The notes under the pieces were generated by a model. That model was not told the DNA's origin and made no database searches. It saw only the letters and a program-made list of their open reading frames with translations. Below are positions 44,001 through 54,998 of a stretch of DNA of 64,000 nt, in pieces. The stretch is from NCBI GenBank assembly GCA_029851415.1, contig CM056741.1:90927282-90991281 (forward strand), written 5' to 3'. The position numbers were made by a program, and so were the translations under genes. The number at the start of each line of letters is the position of its first letter. The first letter of the stretch is position 1. This DNA comes from Eretmocerus hayati (taxonomy: Eukaryota > Arthropoda > Insecta > Hymenoptera > Aphelinidae).

Positions 44001-45689
44001 TCATTCATCATCTAATTCCTCCCCTGGTCCGGTAACTGGTTTCCGATACGGTTTTAGATCTTGCACGTAGATATGAGGGATCGTCTCGACATGCATATTA
44101 GTGAGATCATAAATAACTGGTGAAACTCGGTTTATTACTGTGAATGGTCCGTCCATCTCCTTATCTAAACCTGCGTTGTACTTCTTAGCCTTATTGGATA
44201 ACGTATGGAGTTTTTTCAGTACAAGGTCTCCGATTTCCGGTCTCCAATTACGGTGTCGTGAATCGTAGTAGCGTCGTTGCTTTGAGAAACTCCTCGCTAA
44301 GCTAGTGCTAACGAATTCTATTGTCTCGTGCAGACGTTTGTGACGGATGGCCATTCCTTGCGAATTCGAGCTGCCCACCTCCTGGCTCAGCGTGCCTGGT
44401 GCGGTGAGTTCTCGTCCGTAATTTATATATGCTGGCGAATATCCGGTTGATTCATTTTGAGCCGAATTGTAAGCAAAACTGATTTCTGGAAGTCTTTGAT
44501 CCCATGTCTGTTGTGATTCCTCGCAGAATTGTCGAATCATTGTTTTGACGACCGTATTTGTACATTCGACAGGGTTGCTATGAGGGCTGTAAGCAGGTGT
44601 TCGCCGGTGTTCGATATTGTACGTCCTTAAGAATTTTTGGAATTCCTTTGACCTGAATTGCTGCCCATTGTCGCTGACTATTTTTCTCGGGCATCCGTGA
44701 CGTAGTATCACTTGTTCTTTCAGCGCCTGGATCGTTTTAGTTGTTGTTACTGCACTCATCGGCTTCAGTTCTATCCATTTTGAGAACCGGTCTTGCATAA
44801 CTAGGAGATACGAGTTTTTATTTCTGGATCGAGGTAGCGGGCCTACAAAATCTATCGAGACCATTTCCCACGGTTGGTTGACATGAGTCGCGTGCATCAT
44901 TCCAGGGAGCGTCTGCTGGCTTGCCTTGTGTTTTTGGCAACTTTCACAATTCCGTACGAATTTTGTCGTTCCCCGGAGCATTCCTGGCCAATAGTAGTGT
45001 CTCGATATTCTTGTCAGTGTTTTTGCTAGACCCAAATGGCCTGCCATTGGTTCGCTGTGACATTCCCTCAAGATCCGTTCGCCTTCGTCGCCGGGTATGC
45101 ATAGCTTCCATTGGTCCATTGCTTCGTCGTCATTGAAATCCAATGTGTGTAATATGTTTCGGTATAATCGTCCATTTTGTATGCAGTACTCAGGATTCTC
45201 TGTCGAATGGTCTTGCACTTTCTGCATCATTTGGTTGTACCATTTGCACTGAACTGTCTTGTTTATTTGACCTACTCCCATCGGATGTCTTGACAGGATA
45301 TCGGCTACGACGTTTCCTTGTCCTTTGCGGTATTTCAGCTCAAAATCCCATCGACTTAATTCCATTGCCCACCGGGCTAGACGTCCTGACGGGTTGTCGA
45401 TATTGTTTAACCATTTCAGAGATTGATGATCAGTTATTACTGTGAAGTGATACCCTTCCAGGTAGTCTCTCATCTTCCATATCCCCCATTTGACTGCCAG
45501 GCACTCTAGTTCCGTTGCGCTATAGTTCCGTTCTACGTTTGTTTGTGATCGGCTAGAATATGCGATGACTCGCTCTCCTAAACCCTTCCCTCGGGTCAAA
45601 ACTGCCACCAAGCCCGTTTGGCTTCCATCTGTCTGAAGGGTGAATGGTCGTGACCAGTCAGGATAAGCTAGAACGGGTGTGTGTGACAT
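44001..45689 (-). pseudogene. pol: gypsy G2 Pol: RNase H and integrase
   Basis: A 562-codon open frame. RNase H: FTLQTDGSQTGLVAVLTRG (first Asp), ERNYSATELECLAVKWGIWK (Glu) and VITDHQSLKWL (Asp). Integrase: zinc-binding HSEPMAGHLG...CESCQKHKAS; catalytic SIDFVGPLPRSRNKN, IVSDNGQQFRSKEFQKFL, and SPHSNPVECTNTVVKTMIRQ, where the Glu is retained but the family-typical Arg after it is Cys. The C-terminus has WRPEIGDLVLKK and GPFTVINRVSPVIYDL. The frame is clean to its stop. It would be part of a larger Pol; RT lies upstream in other phases, so this copy cannot make a full polyprotein. Confidence 0.92.
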
Positions 45690-45734
45690 CTGGTCTTTTA
45701 GATCTTGGGAGGCTTTCTGTTGTTTCTCCCCCCA

Positions 45735-46560
45735 TCAGAACTTGGTTATTTTCCGTAGTAGCTTATTCAGCGGAGCTGTTGATGACGAAGCGTTATTTAT
45801 GAATCTCCGGTACCATGATACCAGCCCCAAGAATCTTCTCAATTCTCTCACTGATTTTGGTGATTCTAAATCCATTTTTGCCGCTATTCTGTCTGGATCC
45901 ATACGCAAACTATCTTTATCTATGATGTGACCTAGGTATTTCAAGCTTCGCCTAGCAAAGTGGAATTTTTTCCAATTAGGTCTGAGATCAGCCTCTTTGA
46001 ACCGTTTGAATACTTCTTCCAACCACTTGATATGTTTCTCAAAAGTTTCAGATATTATGATTATTCATCTAGGTAAGCCATTACGTGTGGTGCCATCTCT
46101 GGTGTGATAATTTTGTCCAGCAGGCGCTGGAAAGTGGGCGGTGCGGCGTGTAATCCGAACGGCATGACCACGAACTCGAATAAACCTCGGCCTGGTACCG
46201 TAAAGGCTGAGACCTTACAACTGTCCTCCGTTAAGAGTACTCGACAGTATCCATTTTTCAGGTCTATTGTTGAGATATCCTAGCTCCACGGAGTTCACCT
46301 AACGTTGCATTCACTTGCGTTATTGGATAAGCGTCCTTCACTGAGTTGTTGTTCACCTTACGAAAATCAATGCAAAATCTCGGTTTCCCGTCTTTCTTTT
46401 TTACAATGACGACAGTTGAGCTCCATGGGCTGTTTGACGGTCAAACAATTTCCTCTTCTAGCATCTTATCTAGTTCTGTATACATTATCTCCTGTTTGGC
46501 CGGATTACATGGTCTGTGTTTCTGTTTTATTGGTTCTGATTTCAAGAGCCGAATTTGGTG
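45735..46560 (-). pseudogene. pol: gypsy G2 reverse transcriptase
   Basis: The C-terminal half is one frame (FKEADLRPNWKKFHFARRSL, YLGHIIDKDSLRMDPDRIAA, LRRFLGLVSWYRRFI). The catalytic box reads YLD and then loses one base near 46055 before continuing as IIIISETFEKHI, so the second Asp codon is the frameshift site. Upstream palm and finger words (FCIDFRKVNNN-like, PFGLHAAPPTF-like) are readable through several phases and stops at 46060-46560. RNase H follows across a stop at about 45735. Confidence 0.85.
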
Positions 46561-46561
46561 T

Positions 46562-47036
46562 TTAGTTAACGGCGTTTTCCCTTTTATTTCCGCAAATTCC
46601 TTCCTTTTCCTCTTCAATGAGTTCCTCCAACTGTTCCTCCTCTTCTCTTGATAGTTCCGCCAAACTTCTTGCGTATGTTACCGAATACATTTCTGGATTG
46701 TTATCTGAGCATGGTTGTAGGATGTTTCCGTTTAACATGATTTTCAGATCTAATCGCCTTAATATGTCCATGCCAAGTAAGATATCGCATCCGAGCGTAT
46801 TCATTATGTGGAATCTATGTTCCAAATCTTTCCCCAGAATTTCCACCGTTCCTATCGTATGTCCAGCTAAGCTGGTGATGGATCCATTGGCGAGACCTGC
46901 TGTACCCTGTTCTACCGAGTGTAACCATTCTTCTTCGAGGCATGTTCCCAAGGTCTTACCACCGTCGTATGAACTAACGGATCCTGGGTCAACTAGTGCA
47001 AGGAATCGGCGATGCCCTATTCGTGTTTCAACGTGA
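46562..47036 (-). pseudogene. pol: gypsy G2 protease
   Basis: Retropepsin-like. ETRIGHRRFLALVDPGSVSS gives the active-site triad as DPG rather than DTG/DSG. The flap region follows, then HRFHIMNTLGCDILLGMDIL, the conserved ILLG-D C-terminal motif. A Glu-rich linker (LSREEEEQLEELIEEEKEG) leads towards RT. The phase is continuous across the DPG box apart from the first codons. It would cleave Gag and Pol in the particle; activity with DPG is uncertain. Confidence 0.8.
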
Positions 47037-47099
47037 TATCTTGGTTCTTCTCGGGCCGGTTTCGTTGTTGTCCGACCGCAGGCATGTTTCCCGGTCTAG

Positions 47100-47994
47100 T
47101 ACAGGTACAATCCTTTGTGAGTGTGTCGTCTTCACTACATCATGTACAGAATTTCTTTGTCTTATTCCTGCAATTAAATCTATCATGACCTTTCCGTTTG
47201 CAGCGCAAGCAACATTCTTTCCGGATGTATACTGGTGTAACGGCCATAGTACTGTTTCTGCTCTGGAACCTCGTATCCTTGTTAATCTGTTTCATTGTAT
47301 CATCTAGTTCTTCTGTCATTTATAATAATTCTGTAACTTATGTTATGTCTCCTCGTCGTATGTGGAGCTTGTATTCCGGTTTCATTTGGTAGTCTAGTGT
47401 GTCAAATTGTTTCTCAAGATCGTATCTTCCCCTGCGTCTCATCAATGTTGACATCCCTGTCACGAACGTATGCATGGTTTCCGATGTGCCTTGTTTCCTA
47501 TCAGCTATCTGTCGATCCAGGTTGCGTAGCTCATCAGGGGAGAGGAAGTATGACCGCATGCTTTCCTGTTTATATTTTCATGTTAGCTGGTTATTTGATA
47601 TATTTTTGAACCACAATTGTGCTTCTCCTCTTAATAATTCCGGCAGGCCGGTGACGAGATCTTCATCAGACATCTGGTATGCGCTCTGCAGTTCCGCTTG
47701 TCGTTCCAAAAATGCGTGAAGGTCTCTACCATCGAAGTGACAATTCCATTTTCGCATGTTCTTCAGCGTCTTGATGTGCGATGGAGTCGCTTGTTCCACA
47801 ACGACTGTACGCTCCGTGAGTTGTATGCTCGTACTTGGCGTCTGCGTATTTTCCGGTGATTCATCCTTAATTTGCGCAGCCCGTTCATTGAAGCCGAGAG
47901 GATCCTCAGGATGCTTGGTAAACTCACTTGCATTTTGCCGTACATATTTAACCAGGCGTTGACGTAAGACGGCCACGAAGCTTCCGGTGTCCAA
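47100..47994 (-). pseudogene. gag: gypsy G2 Gag
   Basis: Pieces in two phases. 47994-47578 carries the capsid-like region (WNCHFDGRDLHAFLERQAEL, QMSDEDLVTGLPELLRGEAQ, LWFKN). 47559-47338 continues it (YFLSPDELRNLDRQIADRKQ, FVTGMSTLMRRR). A zinc knuckle CCLRCKRKGHDRFNC (CX2CX4HX4C) lies at about 47200-47245 in another phase. The order and composition are those of gypsy Gag. At least two frameshifts are needed to connect it. Confidence 0.8.
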
Positions 47995-48120
47995 TTCGTA
48001 ACTGGTGAGCTCTTCAATGAGCTGTGATTTCTACAGGTCGTATATCCAAGAAACGGCGACCATCTTGCTATAAAACTACTCTTACAAACTTTTCTAATCG
48101 AAGAGTCAATATACCCCTGA

Positions 48121-48137
48121 GAACTGTCTGGGCGCCA
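48121..48137 (-). other. primer-binding site of gypsy G2 (tRNA-Lys-like)
   Basis: On the - strand TGGCGCCCAGACAGTTC directly abuts the 5' LTR CA end. TGGCGCC is the start of tRNA-Lys-complementary primer sites. Confidence 0.75.
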
Positions 48138-48945
48138 TGTGACCGAGGGTTTGTGGGGGCAGGAAGTCAGGGTTGATCGGGTGTTGAATTGAACAGACAA
48201 TTGTTAGAATAAATGAATATATATATATATATATTTTTCTCGAAAATAAACAATGAAATGAACAATTACAGCGGAGGTATATTGGCTCTTTACAAATAAA
48301 GTTTACATGGACTGCGGTAACCCTGAAAGCCGGTGTGTGAAATACATATCAATTGAATTTACATAAACGGAATAATTACGGGAGGCTGGGCGATTCACGG
48401 CGAGAGCTCCTCGTGGTGGACGGCACAGTGACCGGATGTTGAATCGATCTAACAGTGGACTCCTGCCAGAGGCATTTGGTGGCGCGCCCAACAAATGCTT
48501 TCACCCTGGTCTAGCTTCGCGGGAGGGTTACGCAGGTGATATTCTATACGGTCATTCGTATCTTGGTGCTCCTAAGACGAGACGACCCGGGTGGGATGGT
48601 ATCCGGAGCTCCCGGATAACGTTACTCCGCTGGTGCTCCCAGGGAAGACCTATCACGGCTCTAGAGCTCCTAGAGTCGAGATGGGTCAAAAGAGCTAAGG
48701 CTTGGAGCTCCCAAGACTAGCCGGTGAGTTGGACTCAAGCTCCGATTCGACTGCCTTCGTGCTGGTTCGCTGGCCCTCTCGGTTGCTGGTGATGTCTCTT
48801 CCGCATATGGATGACCTGTGCAGGTAGCCACCTGGCGGATTAGTTTTGCGGGGAATCCCCTGATTCGCGCCTGCGATCGGCAATGTCTCTGCGCGAGCAT
48901 ACCTGGCGTGAGTAGGGTTGCGGTCTGACAGGGATGCTCGTCGCA
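48138..48945 (-). repeat. 5' LTR of gypsy G2
   Basis: Partner of 43148-43937. Differs by scattered substitutions and an approximately 18-bp net length difference, including an extra TGTTGAATCGATCTAAC stretch near 48436. Confidence 0.95.
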
Positions 48946-49162
48946 GTCAGTTCCACCATGTGATCCAAATGCATCATGTGAGTTAGCTCGATCATGTCGT
49001 CTGATTCTCTCGCAGTTCGACTAACAATGAGTTGGTTCGGATCCAACGAGAGACGTGACAAGGCATCCTCGTCCCCGTTGAAACCAATGAGGTTATGGAC
49101 TAGGCGAGGACCATGAACAATGGTACTGCTAAAACCTAGAGGTTATTGTTTGAGCAGGAATC
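48946..49162 (+). other. possible 5' leader of Bel/Pao element 3
   Basis: Non-coding sequence between the gypsy G2 insertion and the gag ATG. No LTR partner to the 3' side was found, so the 5' LTR of element 3 is missing or displaced by G2. Confidence 0.4.
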
Positions 49163-49516
49163 ATGGAGGTGAGGAGGAGACAAGAAACTCTGCAGCGAGT
49201 ACTTGAAAGAACAGCGCAAGATATCCTACAGGCTGCGGAGGACAGTTGGACGCAAGGGCTTATCACCGTTCGCATGAATCTACTGGACAACTATTGGAAC
49301 AGTTTCGAGTCAACCTACGTCGAGATGATATCCCTACCAGAGAAAAACATAGGAGATTACAGTCTCAGCCAGGAGCGTACCAGAGCAGAGGGATGCTATC
49401 TGCGGGCGATGGCTCTTCTCATCGATGCCCAGAATCGACTTGATCAAGCTGCTCCCTTGCAACTCCGATTTCAGCATGCACGTCAACCCAGACTCAATCC
49501 AGGCTACCCAGGATAA
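49163..49516 (+). pseudogene. gag: Bel/Pao 3 Gag N-terminal part
   Basis: ATG at 49163. The 117-codon frame MEVRRRQETLQRVLERTAQD...VRMNLLDNYWNSFESTYVEM is the coiled N-terminal Gag segment; LDNYWNSFE is a family-like motif. The frame ends at TAA 49514-49516. The Gag core begins in another phase at 49504, so a frameshift separates them. The ATG follows a leader and is the first in this phase. Confidence 0.75.
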
Positions 49517-50559
49517 ATTTGCCCGTCTTCAGCGGAAATCCTGATGATTGGGAAGTCTTCCAAGATACCTTCAAAGTCATGGTACGTGAGAAGGTTGATC
49601 TTGATCCTGTTGAGAAGATGACATACCTCAAAGGTTGCGTACAAGGAGCAGCTCAAGTCGTCCTTGCAGGTTATCCGCCTACTGCTGACAATTACGCTAT
49701 TGCTTGGAAAGTTTTGAACAAGCGGTATGATCAGCCGCGGTTACTCGTTCAAGACCACCTTCAGGAGCTTCTTGACTTATCCTGTAAGCCCAAGAAATCG
49801 GAGTCTGCGAGTGAACTGCAGACGTTTGCGGACGAATTGAATCGACATCGGAATCAACTCAAGATCCTCAAAGTGGAAGATCAGGACGAGTGGTTTATTA
49901 AGATTGCCACGCGCTTCATGGACCCTGTTACCAAAGGCAAGTGGGAAGGAGCTGTGGATCAAGCGCTTGAAAAGGCTGCTGAGCAAGATTCTAACGACAA
50001 TGAGGACACTCCCAGTATCCGCCAGCTCAGTTTTACTTTATCAAACTCGTTCCTGCAACGCCGTTGTCGAACTCTTAGAACAACGAAGGGTGACGAGGCA
50101 GAGTTGTCGTCTTCAAGTGATATCAAGATTTCGACCCGGAACCAGAATCATAAACAGCCTAATCAGTTGTTTCCAGCATCTGGAAGTAGTGTGCCACTAT
50201 GCCCATTCTGCCAAGGCAATCATTCAGCCCATATCTGCAGGGTTTTGAAGGAGGCCAATTTTAACGAGCGTCAACGATTGGTCAAGGAACAAAAATTGTG
50301 TTTTAACTGTCTACGACGAGGACATGCAGCTCAATTTTGTTCATCAACTCTATCTTGCCAAACATGCTCCAAACGGCATCACATCATCCTACATCAAGAA
50401 TCGTCACTTGCCGGTCTTCGTCGTCCCTATCCCTTTGATAATCAAGACACCAAGTTGAGCAAGGTCCCACGTCTGCAAACACTCACTACTCAGTTTGGAT
50501 GCGAAAAACAGGGACTCGACCGCGAAACCGACAGTGAAATCAGTACTTCGTCCTCATGA
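49504..50559 (+). pseudogene. gag: Bel/Pao 3 Gag core and zinc knuckles
   Basis: Opens LPRINLPVFSGNPDDWEVFQ, the DUF1759 start, then MTYLKGCVQGAAQVVLAGYP and YAIAWKVLNKRYDQPRLLVQ. The zinc knuckles are CPFCQGNHSAHICRVLKEAN, CFNCLRRGHAAQFC (perfect CX2CX4HX4C) and CQTCSKRHHIILH. A TGA at 50557-50559 closes the frame, but the same phase continues into protease. It is therefore a nonsense mutation inside a polyprotein rather than a natural end. Confidence 0.9.
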
Positions 50560-51357
50560 CTAGCAGTGTTACCCACCGCCCAGGTAATTGTCGGCGATGG
50601 TCGCCTTCATTTAGAAAAGGTTCGGATTTTGCTTGACTCTTGCTCAGAAGCCACTATGATCACTCTACGTCTCGCTCGTAAACTGGGCGTTAAATTAGGA
50701 AGGATTCAAACGCAAGTTCTTGGAGCTTTGGGCGGACCGCTATACTCGGCAAAGTCTGAGGCGTTGGTTAGGCTTTACGATACTCACAGTAACCAGATAT
50801 GGAAGGTTCGCGCCATAGTTTTACGAGAGATCAATGTGATGACGCCCAAGAGTATTTTACCATCGGCAATTGTGGACAGCTGCAAGGGTCTTGAACTGGC
50901 TGATCCTGACTTCGGGATTCCGGATCATGTTGACTTGATCATCGGTGCTGATTTGTACTTCCAAAAGGTGGTCCCAGGCATCACACACCGTGGATCTCTG
51001 CTAGCTCAAAGAACAGTTTTTGGCTGGACACTTGTTGGTACTGTTCGCGTCAAATCGAACCAGAGCTCTTTCAACGTAAATTGCATGTCAACTCACTTAG
51101 AGAGAGAGACCGAAAACCTCGAACGGATTGATGAATTAATAAAGAGATTCTGGGAACAAGAAGAAATCCCCCTCTGTTCACGTCGTTCGGTGACCGAAGC
51201 TGAATGCAAGCAGACTTATATCCTTCTGCATACAAGAGACATGAATGGCAGATTCGCAGTTCCACTGCCCATCAAACGCGGCGTTGACGTGCAACTAGGA
51301 GATAGCTTGAAACAAGCTTTCGCAACCTTGTCTTCAATGCATCGTAGAATGAAATGA
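50560..51357 (+). pseudogene. pol: Bel/Pao 3 protease and spacer
   Basis: Same phase as gag. KVRILLDSCSEATMITLRLA is the aspartic protease active-site region, with DSCSE in place of DSGS. Then VDSCKGLELADPDFGIPDHV, DLIIGADLYF, LLAQRTVFGWTLVGTV and IDELIKRFWEQEEIP. Closed by TGA at 51355-51357, after which the sense continues in phase. The Cys within the active-site loop is common in Bel/Pao proteases, so loss of activity is not implied by that alone. Confidence 0.88.
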
Positions 51358-53130
51358 GATCCTCAACTAATGAAAGCTTACTGTGAATTCATGCAGGACT
51401 ATGAAGACAGTGGCGATATGCGAGAGTTATCTGATGTGGAACTCTCGCAGAGCGTAGGTATGGTGAACTATACACCTCATCATGGAATTTGGCAACGAGG
51501 AAATAATGGCTTAAAACTGAGGGTGGTATTCAATGCTTCCCGCCCCACGTTCAACGGCAAAAGCTTGAATGACATCCTTCACGTAGCTCCTCCTCTACAA
51601 AATAATTTGGTTGCAGTGATTATCCGTTGAAAAAGACACAAGTACGTGTTTTGCACAGATGTAGCCAAGATGTATCGTCAGTTTAGAGTTCTTGAAGAGC
51701 ATGCGCATCTTCAACGAATTCTGTGGAGTCCCTCGCCAACTCTTCCAATTGAACACTATGTATTGGGAACCATCACTAACGGAGTTAAGAGTGCTCCGTA
51801 GCAGGCCCTCCGTGCACTATTACAGCCCTGTTTAGATGATGGAGAAGGATTTTCTGAGGCAGTGGAAGCGGTGGAAGAGGAGTTATACATGGATGACTAC
51901 CTCTGTGGAGCAGACGCTATCAACAAGATCAGAGAACGAAGAGAACAGCTTGTAGCATTCATGAAACGAGCTTGCTTGCATTTGAAAAGGTGGGTCGCAA
52001 ATGATCCAAGAATACTAGATGGCATTCCTGAGGAAGACAAGCTGCGACCGGACTGGTTCCAATTCTCATCGAATGGACCCATGAACGAGCTCGGAGTTGC
52101 ATGGGATCCAGTCAAGGATGAGTTCCGCGTCACTGTTCCAGTATTAAACGATGACCGTGAACTTACAAAGCGTACAGTAGCCTCACAGCTTGCAAAAATA
52201 TTTGATCCGGCTGGCTGGCTAGCACCGATCTCAGTCACAGGGAAGATGATCATCCAAGATCTTTGGCGTGCTCGGTTCCAATGGGATGAAAAAATACCAG
52301 AACCTTGGCTGCGGGAGTGGAAATCGTTCCGTGAATCGTTATTGGCTGCTCCTGATCTGACGATGCCAAGATGGATCAAAAGCAAAAGCTTTCAAACAAT
52401 TCAGATCCATACTTGCGCGGATGCTAGCCGGAGAGCTCTAGCAGCAGTAGCATTCTCTATAGTAGAGAAACCGGACGGGACAGCCGAAGTCAATATACTT
52501 CCAGCAAAAACGAAATTAGCTCCGATCAGTCATTTAAAACCTCGGAAGACAAAAAGAGATCGCATCACCATCCCTCGTTTCAAACTTCGAGCAACTCTGC
52601 TAGCGGCTAAACTCAAAAAGACAGTTGCAAACTGCATCCACACCAAGCTAACGGATTGTATCATCTGGAGTGGCTCGGAGATTGTTCTACACTGTCTCAA
52701 TAGCGACCTCGTCACCGGAAATGAGTACGTAGACAATTGCGTGAATCTAATACATGAATTGGTTCCTGGTGCATCTTGGCAATATATTTCGACCAATGAG
52801 AATCCGGCCGACATAGCTTCGCGAGGATGCACCACTGACGTCTTGAAAGCTCATCCAACTTGGTGGAAAGGTCCTCAATGGCTCGAGAAGCCAAGAAGCC
52901 AATGGCCCAATGCACTTGAAGGAGGCACGGAGACGCTTGAACACAACGTTCAATGTCTGGTCACTCAGTCACCGCAGTTCGAAATTGAGATTAGTGACCA
53001 TTACTCGAGTCTGGACCTTCTCATCTACGTAGTTGCACGTTGTCGGAGGTATCTCCGGTGGAATTTTCATCAGCGATCGAAACCGTCCGCAGGAGATTTC
53101 AGTGGCTTCTCAACGACGACAGAACTATGA
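51358..53130 (+). pseudogene. pol: Bel/Pao 3 reverse transcriptase and RNase H
   Basis: One phase with nonsense codons at 51628-51630 (TGA) and 51799-51801 (TAG). RT: NYTPHHGIWQRGNNGLKLRV, VFNASRPTFNGKSLNDILHV, VFCTDVAKMYRQFRV (first Asp), and EELYMDDYLCGADAINKIRE (YMDD intact). Connection: AKIFDPAGWLAPISVTGKMI. RNase H: IHTCADASRRALAAVAFSIV, IPRFKLRATLLAAKL, and IIWSGSEIVLHCLNS, in which Gly replaces the catalytic Asp of the usual SDS/SDSE box; ENPADIASRG follows. Ends at TGA 53128-53130, in phase with the integrase. Confidence 0.9.
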
Positions 53131-54499
53131 GAAGCTTTCTACACTTGCGTACGTCTGAATCAGAATCAGAGCTACGGTAAAGAAATTGCGTGCATCAAAA
53201 AGGGAGAGTGTGTGAAAGACATCAGCGAACTGCGGTCATTGTTTCCATTCATAGATGACAAAGGTTTGCTACGCGTTGGAGGACGGCTCGAGCACTCTCA
53301 TCTACCATTCAATGAGAAGCACCCCGTATTACTCAGTGGGCGATGCCATCTTTCTCGTTTGATAATTAAACGCGCCCATGATCAAAGTCGACATGTAGGA
53401 AGTCGGGTAACATATGGTTACGCTCTTAAATTCGCATGGATAGTTGGAGGTTTGAGACTGGTCAAGAAATTCGTTCGAAATTGCGTTAGATGCACAACGG
53501 ATCTTGCTAGACGTATGGGACAGATAATGGATCAACTCCCAGAAGCTCGTGTAACCCCGGGCAGAGCTTTCCGAAAATGTGGTCTTGACTACGCCGGCCC
53601 ATTCCAGATTCTCAGCTCCAAGGGTCGTGGAATCAGATCCACCGAAGGGTACTTGACTTTGTTCGTATGTCTCTCAACGAAAGCCATGCATTTAGAGTTG
53701 GTGGGAGACATGGAGACCTCAAGTCTCTTAGCTGCTTTGAATTGTTTCATCAGTCGACGAGGCAAGCCTTCGGAGATCTGGCGTGACAACGGCAGAAGTT
53801 TGAGAGGCGTGGACATGGAGCTCAGGCAATCTCTCAAAGCTGCAGAGATTGATTGGGATCTCGTGAAAGGGAGCCTTTCAGAGTCTGGGATCATCTGGAA
53901 AATCCATTCCCCCAGCAGCGCCACACTTTGGAGGTATATGAGAGGCTGGTGTTAAGTCTGTGAAAACTCATTCACGACGTATCATTGGCCCTCAGAAGCT
54001 GACGTATGAAGAGTTCTCCACAATTCTTACCAAAGTTGAGATGGTTCTGAACAACAAACCTCTGGTTCCACTGACAAACGATCTTGAGGATCTCACCGCC
54101 TTGACTCCTGCTCATTTCCTAGGGAGTAACCCGTCTCTATGTCTACCCCGAGCATCGCTTGCTGATCGAAATCTAGATTATTTAACTCTTTGGGAGCTGG
54201 TGAAGGGGATACGAGATCATTTTTGGACGTGTTGGAGCAAAGAATATTCAAACACACTCCAACAACGAATCAGGTGGACTCGCCCAAAAGAAAACATTGT
54301 AGTCGGGGATCTGGTGATTGTTCTCGGCCCGAGCATGTTACGTCCAGATGGAAAATGGCCCTTGGGTCGTGTGACCAAAGCAATCCCCGGATCTGACGGT
54401 TTCGTCAGGGTTGCAACAGTTAGAACGGAGAATCGAGACGTTACCAGACCAATCACGAATTTAGCTAGGTTACCAGTGAGGTCTCAAAATCAAGATTGA
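53131..54499 (+). pseudogene. pol: Bel/Pao 3 integrase
   Basis: In phase from the previous stop. ELRSLFPFIDDKGLLRVGGR; zinc-binding HDQSRHVG...CVRCTTDLARR; CGLDYAGPFQILSSKGRG (first Asp); IWRDNGRSLRGVDMELRQSL (second Asp). A shift near 53910 changes phase, and the catalytic-Glu box reads PHFGGI-stop-EAGVKSVKTH, with TGA at 53939-53941 at the family's Trp. The C-terminal DUF5641-like part (LTYEEFSTILTKVEMVLNNK, DLVIVLGPSMLRPDGKWPLG, DGFVRVATVRTENR) is clean to 54499. Ends in a natural-looking tail. Confidence 0.9.
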
Positions 54500-54532
54500 A
54501 ATTGTCGTTCCCGGAACGAGGCGTGCGGAGAA

Positions 54533-54800
54533 TGTTGGTTAAGGACTGACTTCAGACCAATGATATGATATTTTGCCTACTACTGTTTTATTTTGTTGTT
54601 GTTGTTGTTGAAAAAGAGAGTGAGCCGTTGTTCTGCTTGTGCCTCAATAAATGGTTGAAGTTTAATACACTGAACGGATTTACTAATTTCTTGAATAATC
54701 CGTATGCATCAAATATATCTTCTGATTTCCCTAGGAAAATTCCAGAAATATCTCAGATTTTGCCAATTTGTCGCGAGTATTGGATGCCACCAGCAACCTG
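54533..54800 (+). repeat. putative 3' LTR start of Bel/Pao element 3
   Basis: TGTTGGTTAAGG follows a purine-rich GTGCGGAGAA. The position after pol fits a 3' LTR, with an AATAAATGG poly(A)-like signal near 54647. No second copy exists in the window, so this is position-based only. Includes a short (GTT)n at about 54594-54612. Confidence 0.35.
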
Positions 54801-54998
54801 TACTTAATGACTAGATTCTTATACATCCCGATCCCAAAGGGGCTGGCCTATGATTACTCTCCTAATTGCTTGTTGTCAATTATAGAGGGTACTTTTCTTG
54901 TTTTGAAATAGCCCTGATTACAAGCTGGTTATCTGTAGTCTGCTAACCAGAGTTACCTGCGACTGCCAACCAACTTGTGATCTGGGATTCCCCAAGAG

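Larger units (their letters stand above)
43148..48945 (-). mobile_element. Ty3/gypsy retrotransposon G2, both LTRs present, decayed
   Basis: LTRs 43148-43937 (790 bp) and 48138-48945 (808 bp) read TG...CA on both strands. Internally on the - strand: tRNA-Lys-like primer site, gag with a zinc knuckle, protease, RT, RNase H, integrase, and a polypurine tract at 43938-43954. No env-like ORF. The flanking bases AGTCT and GTCAG do not give an exact target duplication. Confidence 0.9.
49163..54800 (+). mobile_element. Bel/Pao retrotransposon 3, 5' LTR not found
   Basis: Gag, protease, RT, RNase H and integrase in Bel/Pao order on the + strand. From 49504 to about 53910 the sense runs in a single frame broken only by nonsense codons. 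One frameshift lies in gag (about 49450-49500) and one in the integrase (about 53910). A 3' LTR start is suggested at 54533. Confidence 0.85.

Noticed and set aside
47340..47719. Cys-rich + strand frames opposite gypsy G2 gag
   Set aside because: Antisense of gag, whose capsid and zinc-knuckle motifs explain the conservation.
43143..48949. Target duplication AGTC for gypsy G2
   Set aside because: Using AGTC would take the terminal A of the LTR, which the polypurine junction shows belongs to the LTR; the true flanks agree only over GTC.
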